From the NCBI RefSeq assembly GCF_001983995.1, contig NZ_CP019450.1, forward strand, positions 2,666,001-2,730,000: 64,000 nt of DNA. The letters run 5' to 3'. The notes beneath the pieces were generated by a model. That model did not search any database. It was not told where the DNA came from and was given only the letters and a program-made list of their open reading frames with translations. Positions 18,270-27,375 of the stretch are shown here, piece after piece. Source of the stretch: Halioglobus japonicus. GTDB taxonomy: Bacteria > Pseudomonadota > Gammaproteobacteria > Pseudomonadales > Halieaceae. Made by a program: the position numbers and the translations under genes. Within the stretch, counting starts at the first letter, position 1. Every line of letters begins with the position of its first letter.

Positions 18270-19064
18270 TTAGTCCAGAACGACTGTCGATAGTGGAGAA
18301 TGTCGAGTCCCCTGCTCTCCAGGGTAACCAACCTGATTCGAGAAGCAGTGAGTCTGGCCTAGGTTTAGTGAATCACTGTAATGGTTGTGCCCGTAAATCC
18401 ACAGCCTTGGCTGATACTTATCCACTAAGTCGTCGACACCAGACACGTAGTAAGCCTTCAAGGTGTCCTGTACTTTCGTCACGTTCACTGTCGCTAGACT
18501 GGGCGGAAAGTGTGTCACAACGATGGTCTTATCAGGAGCATGTTTTGCTAGCTGGTCTCCCAGCCACTTGCGAGAATCCAGGTGAATCTCACGCATAGCT
18601 CGAGGGGTCAATTGAATGCCATTACATCTAATAAGCCAAAAGTCCGACATATCGGTTCCCGCCTGGCCGCTCAGGTACATCGAAAGCGTCTGATTCCCTA
18701 AGCATTCGAACCCTGTCCACAATGTGCAGCCGAGAAAATGATATCCATCGACTTCAAAGCAGTCCCGCTCGAGAAAGTGAATATTCGGAGTCTTTGAAAA
18801 TGCCTCTTTGTACCACGCAGTTCTTGTCTGGAGATCGGAGTAGTAATACTCGTGATTACCGGCCACTACTAGCACTTCCGTTGCCGTCAGTTTATGGACT
18901 CGCTCTGCGAGAGACACGAGCCCTTGCCCGACAGCACAGTCACCAGCTAGTACAATGATATCTGCATCACTAGGAAAGAGGCCCATTAGCCAGTCGTCAC
19001 TTTGCTCGCCATAACGCTCGTCACGCATCTCGCAATGCATATCTGACGCAACCGCAATTTTCAT
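18270..19064 (-). CDS. calcineurin-like metallophosphoesterase
   Basis: 264 aa with the full dimetal phosphoesterase motif set: SDMH (D8, H10), LAGDC, GNHEYYY, THFPPS and YGHNH. Cytoplasmic (no signal peptide). The substrate cannot be told from sequence; the family includes nucleic-acid and nucleotide phosphoesterases. It stands alone on the minus strand, convergent with tniQ (38 bp gap) and 58 bp downstream of a small antitoxin-like gene, so it is likely cargo of the mobile segment. The two minus-strand genes may be co-transcribed. Confidence 0.9.
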   Translation of the reverse strand: MKIAVASDMHCEMRDERYGEQSDDWLMGLFPSDADIIVLAGDCAVGQGLVSLAERVHKLTATEVLVVAGNHEYYYSDLQTRTAWYKEAFSKTPNIHFLERDCFEVDGYHFLGCTLWTGFECLGNQTLSMYLSGQAGTDMSDFWLIRCNGIQLTPRAMREIHLDSRKWLGDQLAKHAPDKTIVVTHFPPSLATVNVTKVQDTLKAYYVSGVDDLVDKYQPRLWIYGHNHYSDSLNLGQTHCFSNQVGYPGEQGTRHSPLSTVVLD

Positions 19065-19122
19065 GACGGATTAGCTCTCGAATTACATTTCACGTTTCAT
19101 CGCTCTTTTTTAGCATCAGCCT

Positions 19123-19383
19123 TTAAAGAGAATTCTTTGCAGCCAAGGTGATCTGATTCTGAGCAAGAAGCATCCCTATCTCATAGTACAAATCCTTTGC
19201 AAGTCCTCTTGTTTCAAATCCCAGCAAATCTAGCACTGCGACCTCTCCTTCGAGATATTGGCATTCAATTGCCGGTACGCGATTCCCTAATTCTGGGCAT
19301 GGGGAAAAGAGCCATCGTTCGACCTCATCGTCGGGCCGACCAAGGATAGACTTTGCTATGTAGCGTATGTCCTCGATTTTCAT
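19123..19383 (-). CDS. MbcA/ParS (DUF2384)-like antitoxin domain protein, no toxin partner seen
   Basis: 86 aa. The centre (W-L-F-S-PCPELGNRVPAIECQYLEGEVAVLDLLG) resembles the toxin-binding domain of Xre/MbcA/ParS antitoxins: a 'LG.r.P......G...V...L' pattern with helices either side. Typical partners are RES-domain toxins, and none is adjacent; the next gene is the metallophosphoesterase. It could be an orphan antitoxin, a regulator, or part of an unusual pair with that enzyme. The start ATG is at 19381-19383. Confidence 0.5.
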   Translation of the reverse strand: MKIEDIRYIAKSILGRPDDEVERWLFSPCPELGNRVPAIECQYLEGEVAVLDLLGFETRGLAKDLYYEIGMLLAQNQITLAAKNSL

Positions 19384-19683
19384 GTTCCATGAGCCACCTG
19401 CTTATCCTTGGATAATAGCCGATAATTATCACTAACGATTGTCATCGTGGATTACTAATAGGCGTTAGTAAACTCCAGGAAATACGCACCTATACATTTT
19501 ATATATAGAGCTATTTTACGTAATGACTCAGAAATCTCTGATAAGCGCAAACGTCATTAGTTCACAAATATTTTTGAAACGGGAGAAACATAAATCTGCT
19601 GGATGGCCTCTCGACGCTTTTCTGCGGCCTAGCGCCATTTCAAAACACAGGTATTCGAGTTCCCAGTCAGTCAGCCACCAGGG
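19384..19683. other. intergenic, A/T-rich, no gene seen
   Basis: About 300 bp of A/T-rich sequence upstream of the antitoxin-like gene and downstream of the HEPN-like gene. It may hold the promoter for the former; no convincing -35/-10 pair, hairpin or ORF was found. Confidence 0.5.
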
Positions 19684-20298
19684 CTAGATCGGAGGTGGCA
19701 TGCAGTCAGAGTACCGTGCAGCCAGATCTAGCAACGTACGCTGCCTTGGCTGCTGCCCTGAAAGCACAACAGCATGCATACAAGCAAGCAGACCTAGGCC
19801 GTTGGCATTTCGTAAGATGTCATGGATCAATGCCTCAGGGTAGCCCTCACGGCGCCTGCTAATCGGATGAATACCTGCGTGTGCATAGGAATTCAGTGCT
19901 TTCCATGAATGTGCTTTGAATCGCTCGAGAGCTTGGTAAGCTTCGCTAGGACCGGTGTTTTTAAGTCTTTCCATCATTTTTGCAATTTGCGGCATGTTCT
20001 TCGCCGCCTGCTCAGTTTCGAGTGTCAATTGATTTGCGAACTTCGAGAGTTGTATGTCAGTTGCACAGTGCGCAATCCATATCGACCTGGTTAGCGCTTC
20101 AAATTGTGCTCTATGAAGTACGACTGCCGAAGACATCAGTCCTGCTTCAAGGAGCGCTCTAACAGAGTCCCAGTGCTCGAGTGAAAGATCGTTAGCCAAC
20201 TCGCTTGTTTGGATCCGCTGATCATTGCCTGCTAGAGGAAGGTCGATTTGATCTGTTAGTAAATCTACGAATTTTGCTGTTCTGGAGAATATCGACAT
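19684..20298 (-). CDS. HEPN-like helical protein (DUF5677/DUF6988-like)
   Basis: 204 aa from the ATG at 20296-20298 (a GTG at 20322 would add 8 residues). Almost entirely helical. LLEAGLMSSAVVLHRAQFEALTRSIW resembles the 'R..fE......w' helix of DUF5677/DUF6988-type HEPN-like proteins, and a later SYAHAGIHPI fits the conserved 'Y.H.G' segment. Such proteins occur in phages and defence islands; some HEPN proteins are RNases, but no R-x4-6-H catalytic motif is obvious, so no activity is claimed. Confidence 0.45.
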   Translation of the reverse strand: MSIFSRTAKFVDLLTDQIDLPLAGNDQRIQTSELANDLSLEHWDSVRALLEAGLMSSAVVLHRAQFEALTRSIWIAHCATDIQLSKFANQLTLETEQAAKNMPQIAKMMERLKNTGPSEAYQALERFKAHSWKALNSYAHAGIHPISRRREGYPEALIHDILRNANGLGLLACMHAVVLSGQQPRQRTLLDLAARYSDCMPPPI

Positions 20299-20349
20299 AC
20301 TGCTATTTTTCCACCGTTGCACTGGCGTTTTAAGCGCTACAGATTTGCG

Positions 20350-21546
20350 CTACCAGTACTCTAGGTCACCTGTGCTCTTGAATATATCACTGAATCTATC
20401 TGGGGCTTCCAGAGGTGCTACCTCTTTCAAACGCGCTCTGGCTTCCCTAATCGAGCTCTGGACATCATCGGAAATCGGGTATTTTTCGGATAGATCATCA
20501 AGTAGTGAGGAAATTTTGCGTACTCGGTCGTGTTCCTCTGCAAGTGACACGAGATCAGAAATGATCTTCTGCTCCTTCCGAGCCCTCGCTTCTTCCCGCC
20601 GCCTCTCTTGAGCGGCAAGTTCGTACTGACACTCTCGTTCAATACGATCTTTAGTGCGCTCGACCTGTTCCTCGCCGGCAATGATAAGTGCTTCCACGAT
20701 CTGAGGAAGGCGCTCTTCGATCACCTGCTTCTTAGAATCGCTCCACCTGAATTTGTATCCAGAGGGTGCAGAGATGCCCTCAATTGAAAACGTCAGAATG
20801 CCCGTGGGATCATACTCATGCTTAGGCCCCCAGACGTATCCCCACTTCTTTTTGTGTTCTCTGTCTTCCTGTGTGAGCTCACGACTTCGTTGTGTAACTT
20901 TCTCTTTGATCTTGATCTGAACTTTTGCTTCACCTATTTGAAAGTAGGTACTGCCACGCCGACCACCATATTTTGGTGATTCCCGGCCAAACACCCAGCC
21001 ATAGGTTGCGCATAATTTGACCAGCCCTGACAAGAAAATGCAGGCCCGCTGAAGAGATCCGTCAGTTACGACGACATCTAGGCTGGATTCACTATTGTAC
21101 GGACTTTCCACGAAGCCATATCTATTGTGTGACTTCTTGAGGATGGAAGACTTGAATTCCCTGATCAGCTGGTTCGAACCCTTGAGTGAACTCGGAAATT
21201 TTGCCTCTGATGCGGCGGATATCCTTGGGTCGTCTAAAGCGACTCGCGCTTTCTCCCTCTCAACTACTGGGGCGGTTTCGGCTGCGGAGTAATAATGGAA
21301 CTCGACAAGAGCAAGCCCTTCATCGACCTGGGGGAGCTCGGGCCGCTCTACAGGCTTTCCGTGAGCCAGCTTGGCCCAATATCCGACCGGTGGTCTTGGT
21401 ATATCGTGCTTGACGCACTTCTTGGTCAGGCCGACATCACTAATCGAGAATTCCTTGGAAAGCTCTGTCCTGGGCCTGTCCCAGATGAGCTCATACAGGA
21501 ACTCACGACTCATATATGACGGGTAGCGAATGACATTACTAGTCAT
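20350..21546 (-). CDS. conserved unknown with N-terminal 'SR..LYEL.W' HTH-like domain and C-terminal coiled coil
   Basis: 398 aa. Residues ~13-57 contain a motif that I recall from many unannotated proteins of mobile regions: SREFLYELIWDRPRTELSKE, then SDVGLTKKC and IPRPPVGYWAKL. This reads like a helix-turn-helix DNA-binding domain. The middle (about 130-270) is mixed alpha/beta. Residues ~280-380 are strongly charged and heptad-like (ERTKDRIEREC... ARARKEQKI), predicted coiled coil. Function unknown. It is transcribed divergently from the SMC operon with a 272-bp gap, so it might regulate it or be separate cargo. Confidence 0.6.
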   Translation of the reverse strand: MTSNVIRYPSYMSREFLYELIWDRPRTELSKEFSISDVGLTKKCVKHDIPRPPVGYWAKLAHGKPVERPELPQVDEGLALVEFHYYSAAETAPVVEREKARVALDDPRISAASEAKFPSSLKGSNQLIREFKSSILKKSHNRYGFVESPYNSESSLDVVVTDGSLQRACIFLSGLVKLCATYGWVFGRESPKYGGRRGSTYFQIGEAKVQIKIKEKVTQRSRELTQEDREHKKKWGYVWGPKHEYDPTGILTFSIEGISAPSGYKFRWSDSKKQVIEERLPQIVEALIIAGEEQVERTKDRIERECQYELAAQERRREEARARKEQKIISDLVSLAEEHDRVRKISSLLDDLSEKYPISDDVQSSIREARARLKEVAPLEAPDRFSDIFKSTGDLEYW

Positions 21547-21772
21547 GATTCAGCCTCCAGGTTCTCTGATCAGTAAAGATCCAATGACATATATGCCTTG
21601 ATGCTACATGTTCAAATATACAGTAGTATGATTGTAGACATCTCGAGCCTAAGATTTCTCAATCTAGAGCACGCAGAATGCCCGCAGGTTCAGGCTTTCC
21701 ATAGCTCTGCCATGTTGATCAAAAATTATTCAGCCATGTTTGACCATGGAAGTAGGTATCATAAGAAGATAT

Positions 21773-21791
21773 GGACACCAGGATAGTGTCC
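21773..21791. repeat. inverted repeat just upstream of the SMC operon
   Basis: GGACAC-7 bp-GTGTCC, perfect 6-bp arms, 28 bp before the SMC-gene ATG. Position suits an operator or a structured leader. Short enough that chance cannot be excluded. Confidence 0.35.
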
Positions 21792-21818
21792 GCTGTGTCT
21801 AATATCGAGGAGTAGTAG

Positions 21819-24800
21819 ATGACCACTAGCGCAAATGGTCTCGTTCGAATTATCTGTCTTGACGCCCATGTACCAGGCAAGCTCATGGCCATCCGGGTCG
21901 GTGAACACGCAAATCTTAGTGGGACCAATGGCGCTGGTAAGACGACACTACTGAAATTGGCACCGCTATTTTATGGGGCAAATTCGACTGATCTAGTTCC
22001 TAGAACATCTAATAGAACCCGTTTCGTGGATTTCTACCTCCCTCGCCCCACCAGCATGATCATTTATGAATATCAGACGCCAAGAGGCTTGATGTGCGCC
22101 ACTGTTTATCGACATACATCCGGCGAGAAGCCGGCATATCGTTTCCTTGCTGAAGGATTCATTAGTGATTATTTCAGTGAGGTACGAGAAGGCGAACGAT
22201 TCTACGTTGAAGGCCGAGAGCTAGGACGGCACTGGAAAGCTAACCACTTGGAGCATAGCAAGCAACTTGAGGCAACACAGGACTACAGAGCTGTAATCCA
22301 GGGGGATGCAGACCTCATCCGCCGCGCAGGTGACAAGGAGCTCCGATCTCTTGCCATCCAGTTTGGACTATCAGGAAAAATCGGACAGATGCGATACCTC
22401 GATAAGATGGCTACCGCCATACTGGGGAGGAGCGGCGACATGGATCGCATCAAATCGATGCTTGCCGAGATCATGCAGGAAGATAATGTCGTCCCTCCAA
22501 AGCTTGACCTCCATCGGGGTATACGTTCCGAAATCGCTAGCCTTGCCATTCTAAGAGATCTAGACAAGCATGAGGACGTATTTCAAACAGCGATAGCTAA
22601 GGGCATTGCCTATCAAGAAAACGCAAAGAAAATGCGCCAGATACGCCGTGAATTGGATGATTTGAAGACTCAATATGATGAGCGGATCAATGAAATTGAC
22701 CTGGCGCGTTCAGATATCGAAGAAGAGCTAACCACGAAAACCACAGAATGGGAAAATGGCTCGTTCGACCTAAAAACGAAAATCAGTGACGCAAAGGCGG
22801 AGGTGGAAACGGCTGAATCTCGCTTAGAGAGCCTAGACAAGGCGTATCAGCGCTGGGAGGCTGAGGACATCCACACTAAGGAGACGCTCTTCACGCAGCT
22901 GGATGACCTCATAGAAAAACACGATGCCGCGCAAGCCAGGCTGCGCCGTCTCGAAGAGGGCGTGAGTGATATACGCCGTGAATTTGATGACGCCACAAGC
23001 AAAGAAAAGGACAGATACCATCGTGCTCGAGAGAAATTGCAGGCAAAGATACAGAAAATTGGGCAAGACATTTCCTTAGTACGTGAGAAACGAGCGGAAA
23101 AACGACTTGAGATTACAAAGGCGTTCGACAATGAAAAGGAACGTACTCGTGATTCGTTTGAAGATGAACTGAGCCAGTTAGGAGAAGATATTGCGGAAGC
23201 CAGACAGGCGAGTAAACATAGCTTCATCACCGATGAAGAAAAGCTAGATCTAGAAGTTGCCGAGATCGCTGCGGACGACATCCGCCATAAAATTAAACTT
23301 CAAGAAGATGATCTAAAGAAAGAGCAACAGAAGGAAAGGGATCTTTTTGAGAAACAGAACCAAGCTGACGAAAAACTTCTACTGAGTAAAAGGGAAGTCG
23401 AGCGAACTCAGAAGAAGTGTGACCAATTGTTGTCGTACGTTCGTCCTGATGCTGGCTCGTTTTTAGCCGCACTTAGAGAAAATCAGTCTACTTGGTTTGA
23501 GTCTTTGGGACGGGTTATACAGCCTGAGCTGCTCGACCGAAAGGATTTATCCCCAACCTTCACAGACAAGGATTCCACCAGTAACCTCTTTGGTTGGGAA
23601 CTTGATCTTGGGCGCATTGAGAAGCCTGAATGGGCTACGACTCTGGAAGATCATGAGAGATTGCTCAACCTTGCGGAAGATGAGCTAGAACGATATGAGG
23701 AAATATTCAAGGAGAATGAGCGAGACTTTGATTCGCTAGTCAGCCAGTGGAATCAGCAAAAAAGGCATACGCAGCTGGCTGTAGTAAAACTAGATGGCTT
23801 GAAGTGCGAGAGCGGGTCGGCGTTTGATGCAATCAGGCAGATAAAAGCGCGAAATAGAGACCTGGCCGACCAGAGAAAGCAGGAAGCCAAGATCCAGCTT
23901 GAGAGACTGGAGAAAAATCGAGGAGACGCTTTTAGTCGGCGTGATACGGCTGTACAGAACGTTGAGACTAGAAGACAGTCAGCACTCGATGAGCTGAGCA
24001 GTCAAACAGCTTCAGAGGAATCAAAACTCACGAACGAGAAAGAGGCTATGGAAATAGCCGAAAGCTCCGAGAAGGAGAATCATAAAGAGAGATTAAAGCT
24101 GTTGAAACAGGATTTTGAGCAGCAAAGATCTTCGAAGGGTCTGGAAAAATCAGTGCTTGAGGCTGCTGAATCTGATCTCACGGATGCGAGAAAAAATGTT
24201 GAGACAGCCAAATCGTACGGCACTCTCATTCGAGACTACAAGACATGGTTAGACGTCGAATGGTCCAGATACACATTCTTCGCTGAATCACTCGTCGAGG
24301 CTCAAAGAACACGAGACGAACACCTAGAACGCTACGATACCCTGCACACCGGTTTTAAGAGACTTAGAGATGATCTAAATAGCAATAGAAAAAGGTTAGA
24401 ACAAGAACTGCGCACACTTAAATCCAGTCGCGAGGAATGCTTATCTATCGTACAAAAATTGGCCGCATCCCCTGGAGAAAGAGATGAGGCATCGCCCCCC
24501 CGACTGTTTGACATTGTTAAGTCCGATGCCTTCATGTTGATAAACGAAAGAGAGTCTCTAAGAAAAGCAATTCACAATGGTGTTTCCAAAGCTGAGACGC
24601 TGATATTGAAAGGCGGCGAAGACAGTCTCATAGGACAGGCGTGGTCCACGCTAGTGGAAGTTGAGAGAAACAAGCTCTCAAACAACGGCACTCATGAAGT
24701 CGATGAAGAAATGCTTACCTTAAACAAAACTTTGGCCCTAGATGAGCTACTTCAAGATCACGTTTCCCAGCTGAGAGAGAGCCTAACCCTGTTTATTGAA

Positions 24801-25523
24801 AATGTTGGCCAACAATTGATCAACTACTATCAAGGGATGAAGGATATCTCTGGCGCTATCAGTACGCAGTCCAGACAGATTTCGTCAGCCATTGGTGACA
24901 CGCTACTTTTTGACGCAATATCTGAGGTTAAAGTTAGCTTAAAAAGCCGTATCGACACTGAAGACTATTGGCCCATCCTTGAGAAATTTTCAGATATCTG
25001 GTTTGCCTGGAAACAGGAAGGTAAGAGCTCTATTCCTCCCGTCGAACTAGATCAGCAACTGGTCAAGTCCTCAGATATGCTACAGCGGTCTAACACAAAT
25101 CGACCGTTGAGCGGCCTTTTCGAGTTAGAAATATCTCTTTGCGAAAATAATCGATGGGTGACGGCTCGTCGGGCGCAGGAACTTGAGGACGCGTCCTCCA
25201 CTGGGCTCAGCTACCTGATCCTTTGTTGCATTTACGCTGGCATATCCAGAATGCTCTGTAGAGATCCAGGTGTAGTGATTCATTGGCCGATGGACGAACT
25301 CGGTACGCTTGCGCCAGAGAACATATCGCGTCTCTTTGGAATGCTGGACGATCATCGGATCGTAATGATTGGAGGTTTTCCCACAACAGACCCTAACTTA
25401 CTCCAACATTTCAAGTATCACCACGATGTGCAGTCGAAAGGAGGCATTGTTGAGATGGCCTTGCCTGACGATGAACTTGAGCAACTTATCGCCGAGCGCG
25501 AAGCTCTCGAGGTCGTATCATGA
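21819..25523 (+). CDS. SMC-like ATPase of a Wadjet/MksBEFG-class system (JetC/MksB-like)
   Basis: 1234 aa. Head halves at both termini: Walker A GTNGAGKT (35-42), a signature-like segment SSTGLSYLIL near 1127, and Walker B VVIHWPMDE with D1159. Between them two long coiled-coil arms flank a globular hinge at about 530-630. This is the loop-extruding motor that, in Wadjet systems, recognises small circular DNA. The ATG has a GAGGAG site 6 nt upstream. Its stop overlaps the next ATG by 4 bp. The operon is SMC-first, whereas Wadjet type I and MksFEBG place the kleisin gene first. Confidence 0.88.
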   Translation: MTTSANGLVRIICLDAHVPGKLMAIRVGEHANLSGTNGAGKTTLLKLAPLFYGANSTDLVPRTSNRTRFVDFYLPRPTSMIIYEYQTPRGLMCATVYRHTSGEKPAYRFLAEGFISDYFSEVREGERFYVEGRELGRHWKANHLEHSKQLEATQDYRAVIQGDADLIRRAGDKELRSLAIQFGLSGKIGQMRYLDKMATAILGRSGDMDRIKSMLAEIMQEDNVVPPKLDLHRGIRSEIASLAILRDLDKHEDVFQTAIAKGIAYQENAKKMRQIRRELDDLKTQYDERINEIDLARSDIEEELTTKTTEWENGSFDLKTKISDAKAEVETAESRLESLDKAYQRWEAEDIHTKETLFTQLDDLIEKHDAAQARLRRLEEGVSDIRREFDDATSKEKDRYHRAREKLQAKIQKIGQDISLVREKRAEKRLEITKAFDNEKERTRDSFEDELSQLGEDIAEARQASKHSFITDEEKLDLEVAEIAADDIRHKIKLQEDDLKKEQQKERDLFEKQNQADEKLLLSKREVERTQKKCDQLLSYVRPDAGSFLAALRENQSTWFESLGRVIQPELLDRKDLSPTFTDKDSTSNLFGWELDLGRIEKPEWATTLEDHERLLNLAEDELERYEEIFKENERDFDSLVSQWNQQKRHTQLAVVKLDGLKCESGSAFDAIRQIKARNRDLADQRKQEAKIQLERLEKNRGDAFSRRDTAVQNVETRRQSALDELSSQTASEESKLTNEKEAMEIAESSEKENHKERLKLLKQDFEQQRSSKGLEKSVLEAAESDLTDARKNVETAKSYGTLIRDYKTWLDVEWSRYTFFAESLVEAQRTRDEHLERYDTLHTGFKRLRDDLNSNRKRLEQELRTLKSSREECLSIVQKLAASPGERDEASPPRLFDIVKSDAFMLINERESLRKAIHNGVSKAETLILKGGEDSLIGQAWSTLVEVERNKLSNNGTHEVDEEMLTLNKTLALDELLQDHVSQLRESLTLFIENVGQQLINYYQGMKDISGAISTQSRQISSAIGDTLLFDAISEVKVSLKSRIDTEDYWPILEKFSDIWFAWKQEGKSSIPPVELDQQLVKSSDMLQRSNTNRPLSGLFELEISLCENNRWVTARRAQELEDASSTGLSYLILCCIYAGISRMLCRDPGVVIHWPMDELGTLAPENISRLFGMLDDHRIVMIGGFPTTDPNLLQHFKYHHDVQSKGGIVEMALPDDELEQLIAEREALEVVS

Positions 25524-26158
25524 ATCCCGAAGAAGACCTGTTCACAACTATTATTGAGAAACTGCTTACCGGAGCATTTATCTGTAGTTATAGCGATAGC
25601 ATTGCTTTTGAGCAGTTAGAAAGTGAGAGCTATCGCTCCAGTGTAAATGATTACCTGAGGAAGATCGGTAGATCACTCGCCGCAACAAATAGCGGAGGCG
25701 CATACTACGCGGTATACACCAGCATTCAGTCTAATACTAGGCGACAAAGCGTCCGTGCACAGTTTCGAGAAATTGTGAACGACTTGGAGCCTGTGAGCCG
25801 ATGGCTCAAACTCGTAATGGCCACTCTCTCACTTGATGCGAGCATCCAACCAGGCGACTCATTGAAACAGAGTGAGTTGCTCGCAGCATTAGAGAATTCG
25901 CAGCCGCTGGTGGACGACCTTTCAACAATCACTCGGGTAGGAACATTTCAAACCAAAAAGACCTCTCCCGCTGACCAAGTACGCGTTGTTCTAGAGCGTC
26001 TAGGGGAAAAAGGCTATCTATGTCCTCAATCCAGTGGTCTCGTCTATACAGCTACGGGAAAGTGGGACTACTTCTACGAAGTGGCAGATTTTATCGCTAC
26101 GCATGAACGTCTAGATGAGGAATATTCAGACGAAGAGCAGATTGGGCTGCCGGTATGA
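25520..26158 (+). CDS. KITE-like subunit (JetB/MksE-like)
   Basis: 212 aa, the usual size of MksE/JetB dimer subunits that bind the kleisin. The N-terminus (LFTTIIEKLLTGAFICSYSD) and YRSSVNDYLRKIGRSLAATN fit the tandem winged-helix pattern of these proteins, with an acidic C-terminal tail. Start and stop overlap its neighbours by 4 bp each (ATGA), so subunits are translationally coupled. Assignment rests on size, position and pattern rather than a diagnostic motif. Confidence 0.75.
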   Translation: MNPEEDLFTTIIEKLLTGAFICSYSDSIAFEQLESESYRSSVNDYLRKIGRSLAATNSGGAYYAVYTSIQSNTRRQSVRAQFREIVNDLEPVSRWLKLVMATLSLDASIQPGDSLKQSELLAALENSQPLVDDLSTITRVGTFQTKKTSPADQVRVVLERLGEKGYLCPQSSGLVYTATGKWDYFYEVADFIATHERLDEEYSDEEQIGLPV

Positions 26159-27375
26159 ACTCGAACCTGGCGGCAAAAGACTTATTTAAGGTGATGGGAA
26201 GGCATGCTGATCTTCTGGTTGAGGCATATGAGCATCCACATGGCCATGTTCGAGAAGCACCCGAAACGTCGAAGGCTGTGGCTGAACTGATCAGGCTCCG
26301 TTTGCTAGTTCGAGACGTGAACTTTGAAGGGGCTCCGAGGCTTTCATCAACTTTGAAAAAGTTGATGGATCATAGCTTAATGAGTACCAGGTTGAAGGCA
26401 TTCAACACTAGCCTTGCCGATGCGGTGGACCGAATCATTCTCTTTGCTGATGAGTACATCGCGGCAAAGAGAAACGACGACACCAGCGATGCTCGAATGT
26501 ATTTAACCAATCTAGACGGTGATATCGGAGAGTTTTGTGACGACCTGACGGCGCAAGCCGAGGATATTTGGAGGCAAATTTCTACCAACTTTGGTGCCGC
26601 CTCACTGCTGAAGAATAAAATTAAACTTAACAAGAACGCCCTGGCGACAGTAAAGCGAATAGTTCGGTCACTCGAACTGATCGACCTTGAGCATTTGCGA
26701 TCCTTAGGTAATCAAGACAGAGAGTTGCGTGGATTCCTAAGTGTCCGCCTCGCGTCAGCTATCGAACATAGCCGCAATGATCTCAGTGATGCAATCGTAC
26801 GCTTAAATGCAAGTATGTTTCGATTGACGCGACTCGCGGAACGGGCCCGCCTCATTAATAGGCTAGTAGGCCATTACAACCTGAACCCTAGTTTTGAACC
26901 GGAAGACTATACTGCAAGGCTTGATGTACCAAGGCTCTTCCAGATTGGATCAACGCTGCGCGTAGTTGCCGCCCCTGAAACTCGCAATCCAGCGATGGAG
27001 AGCTTGTTCAGCGAAATTCTAGTCGGATTGCGAAACGAAGCCATTCCTGATGAAAGGCAAACTGTAGACCGTGTGCCGATTGGCCATGACAGCCCGGAAA
27101 TGAGCATTCTTGAGCCAGGCCCGTTCAAGCAAGGCATTCAACGAACATATGTTGAATGCCTTAAAGAGAATACATCTCTAACTGGCCGTGAATCCTATCG
27201 CAGGTTTGCGCCATCGACCATTCCACCTGACATTTGGTTCTACGCATTGGTAGCGGAATACAATGCTATGCCCATGTCTAAACGGAAGTTTTTTAATCTC
27301 GAGTACGATGGAAGACTCGACGAAACCTTTTCAGGGAACTTTCATGCCAAGGAAGTGAAGATTTCACCATGCTAA
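26155..27375 (+). CDS. kleisin-like subunit (JetA/MksF-like)
   Basis: 406 aa, mostly helical. An N-terminal winged-helix-like segment (about 1-60) is followed by long helices (90-250) and a C-terminal mixed domain ending KRKFFNLEYDGRLDETFSG. This is the layout of the kleisin that bridges the SMC heads. It overlaps the KITE gene by 4 bp and the TOPRIM gene by 7 bp. There is no catalytic motif, and none is expected. Confidence 0.72.
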   Translation: MNSNLAAKDLFKVMGRHADLLVEAYEHPHGHVREAPETSKAVAELIRLRLLVRDVNFEGAPRLSSTLKKLMDHSLMSTRLKAFNTSLADAVDRIILFADEYIAAKRNDDTSDARMYLTNLDGDIGEFCDDLTAQAEDIWRQISTNFGAASLLKNKIKLNKNALATVKRIVRSLELIDLEHLRSLGNQDRELRGFLSVRLASAIEHSRNDLSDAIVRLNASMFRLTRLAERARLINRLVGHYNLNPSFEPEDYTARLDVPRLFQIGSTLRVVAAPETRNPAMESLFSEILVGLRNEAIPDERQTVDRVPIGHDSPEMSILEPGPFKQGIQRTYVECLKENTSLTGRESYRRFAPSTIPPDIWFYALVAEYNAMPMSKRKFFNLEYDGRLDETFSGNFHAKEVKISPC

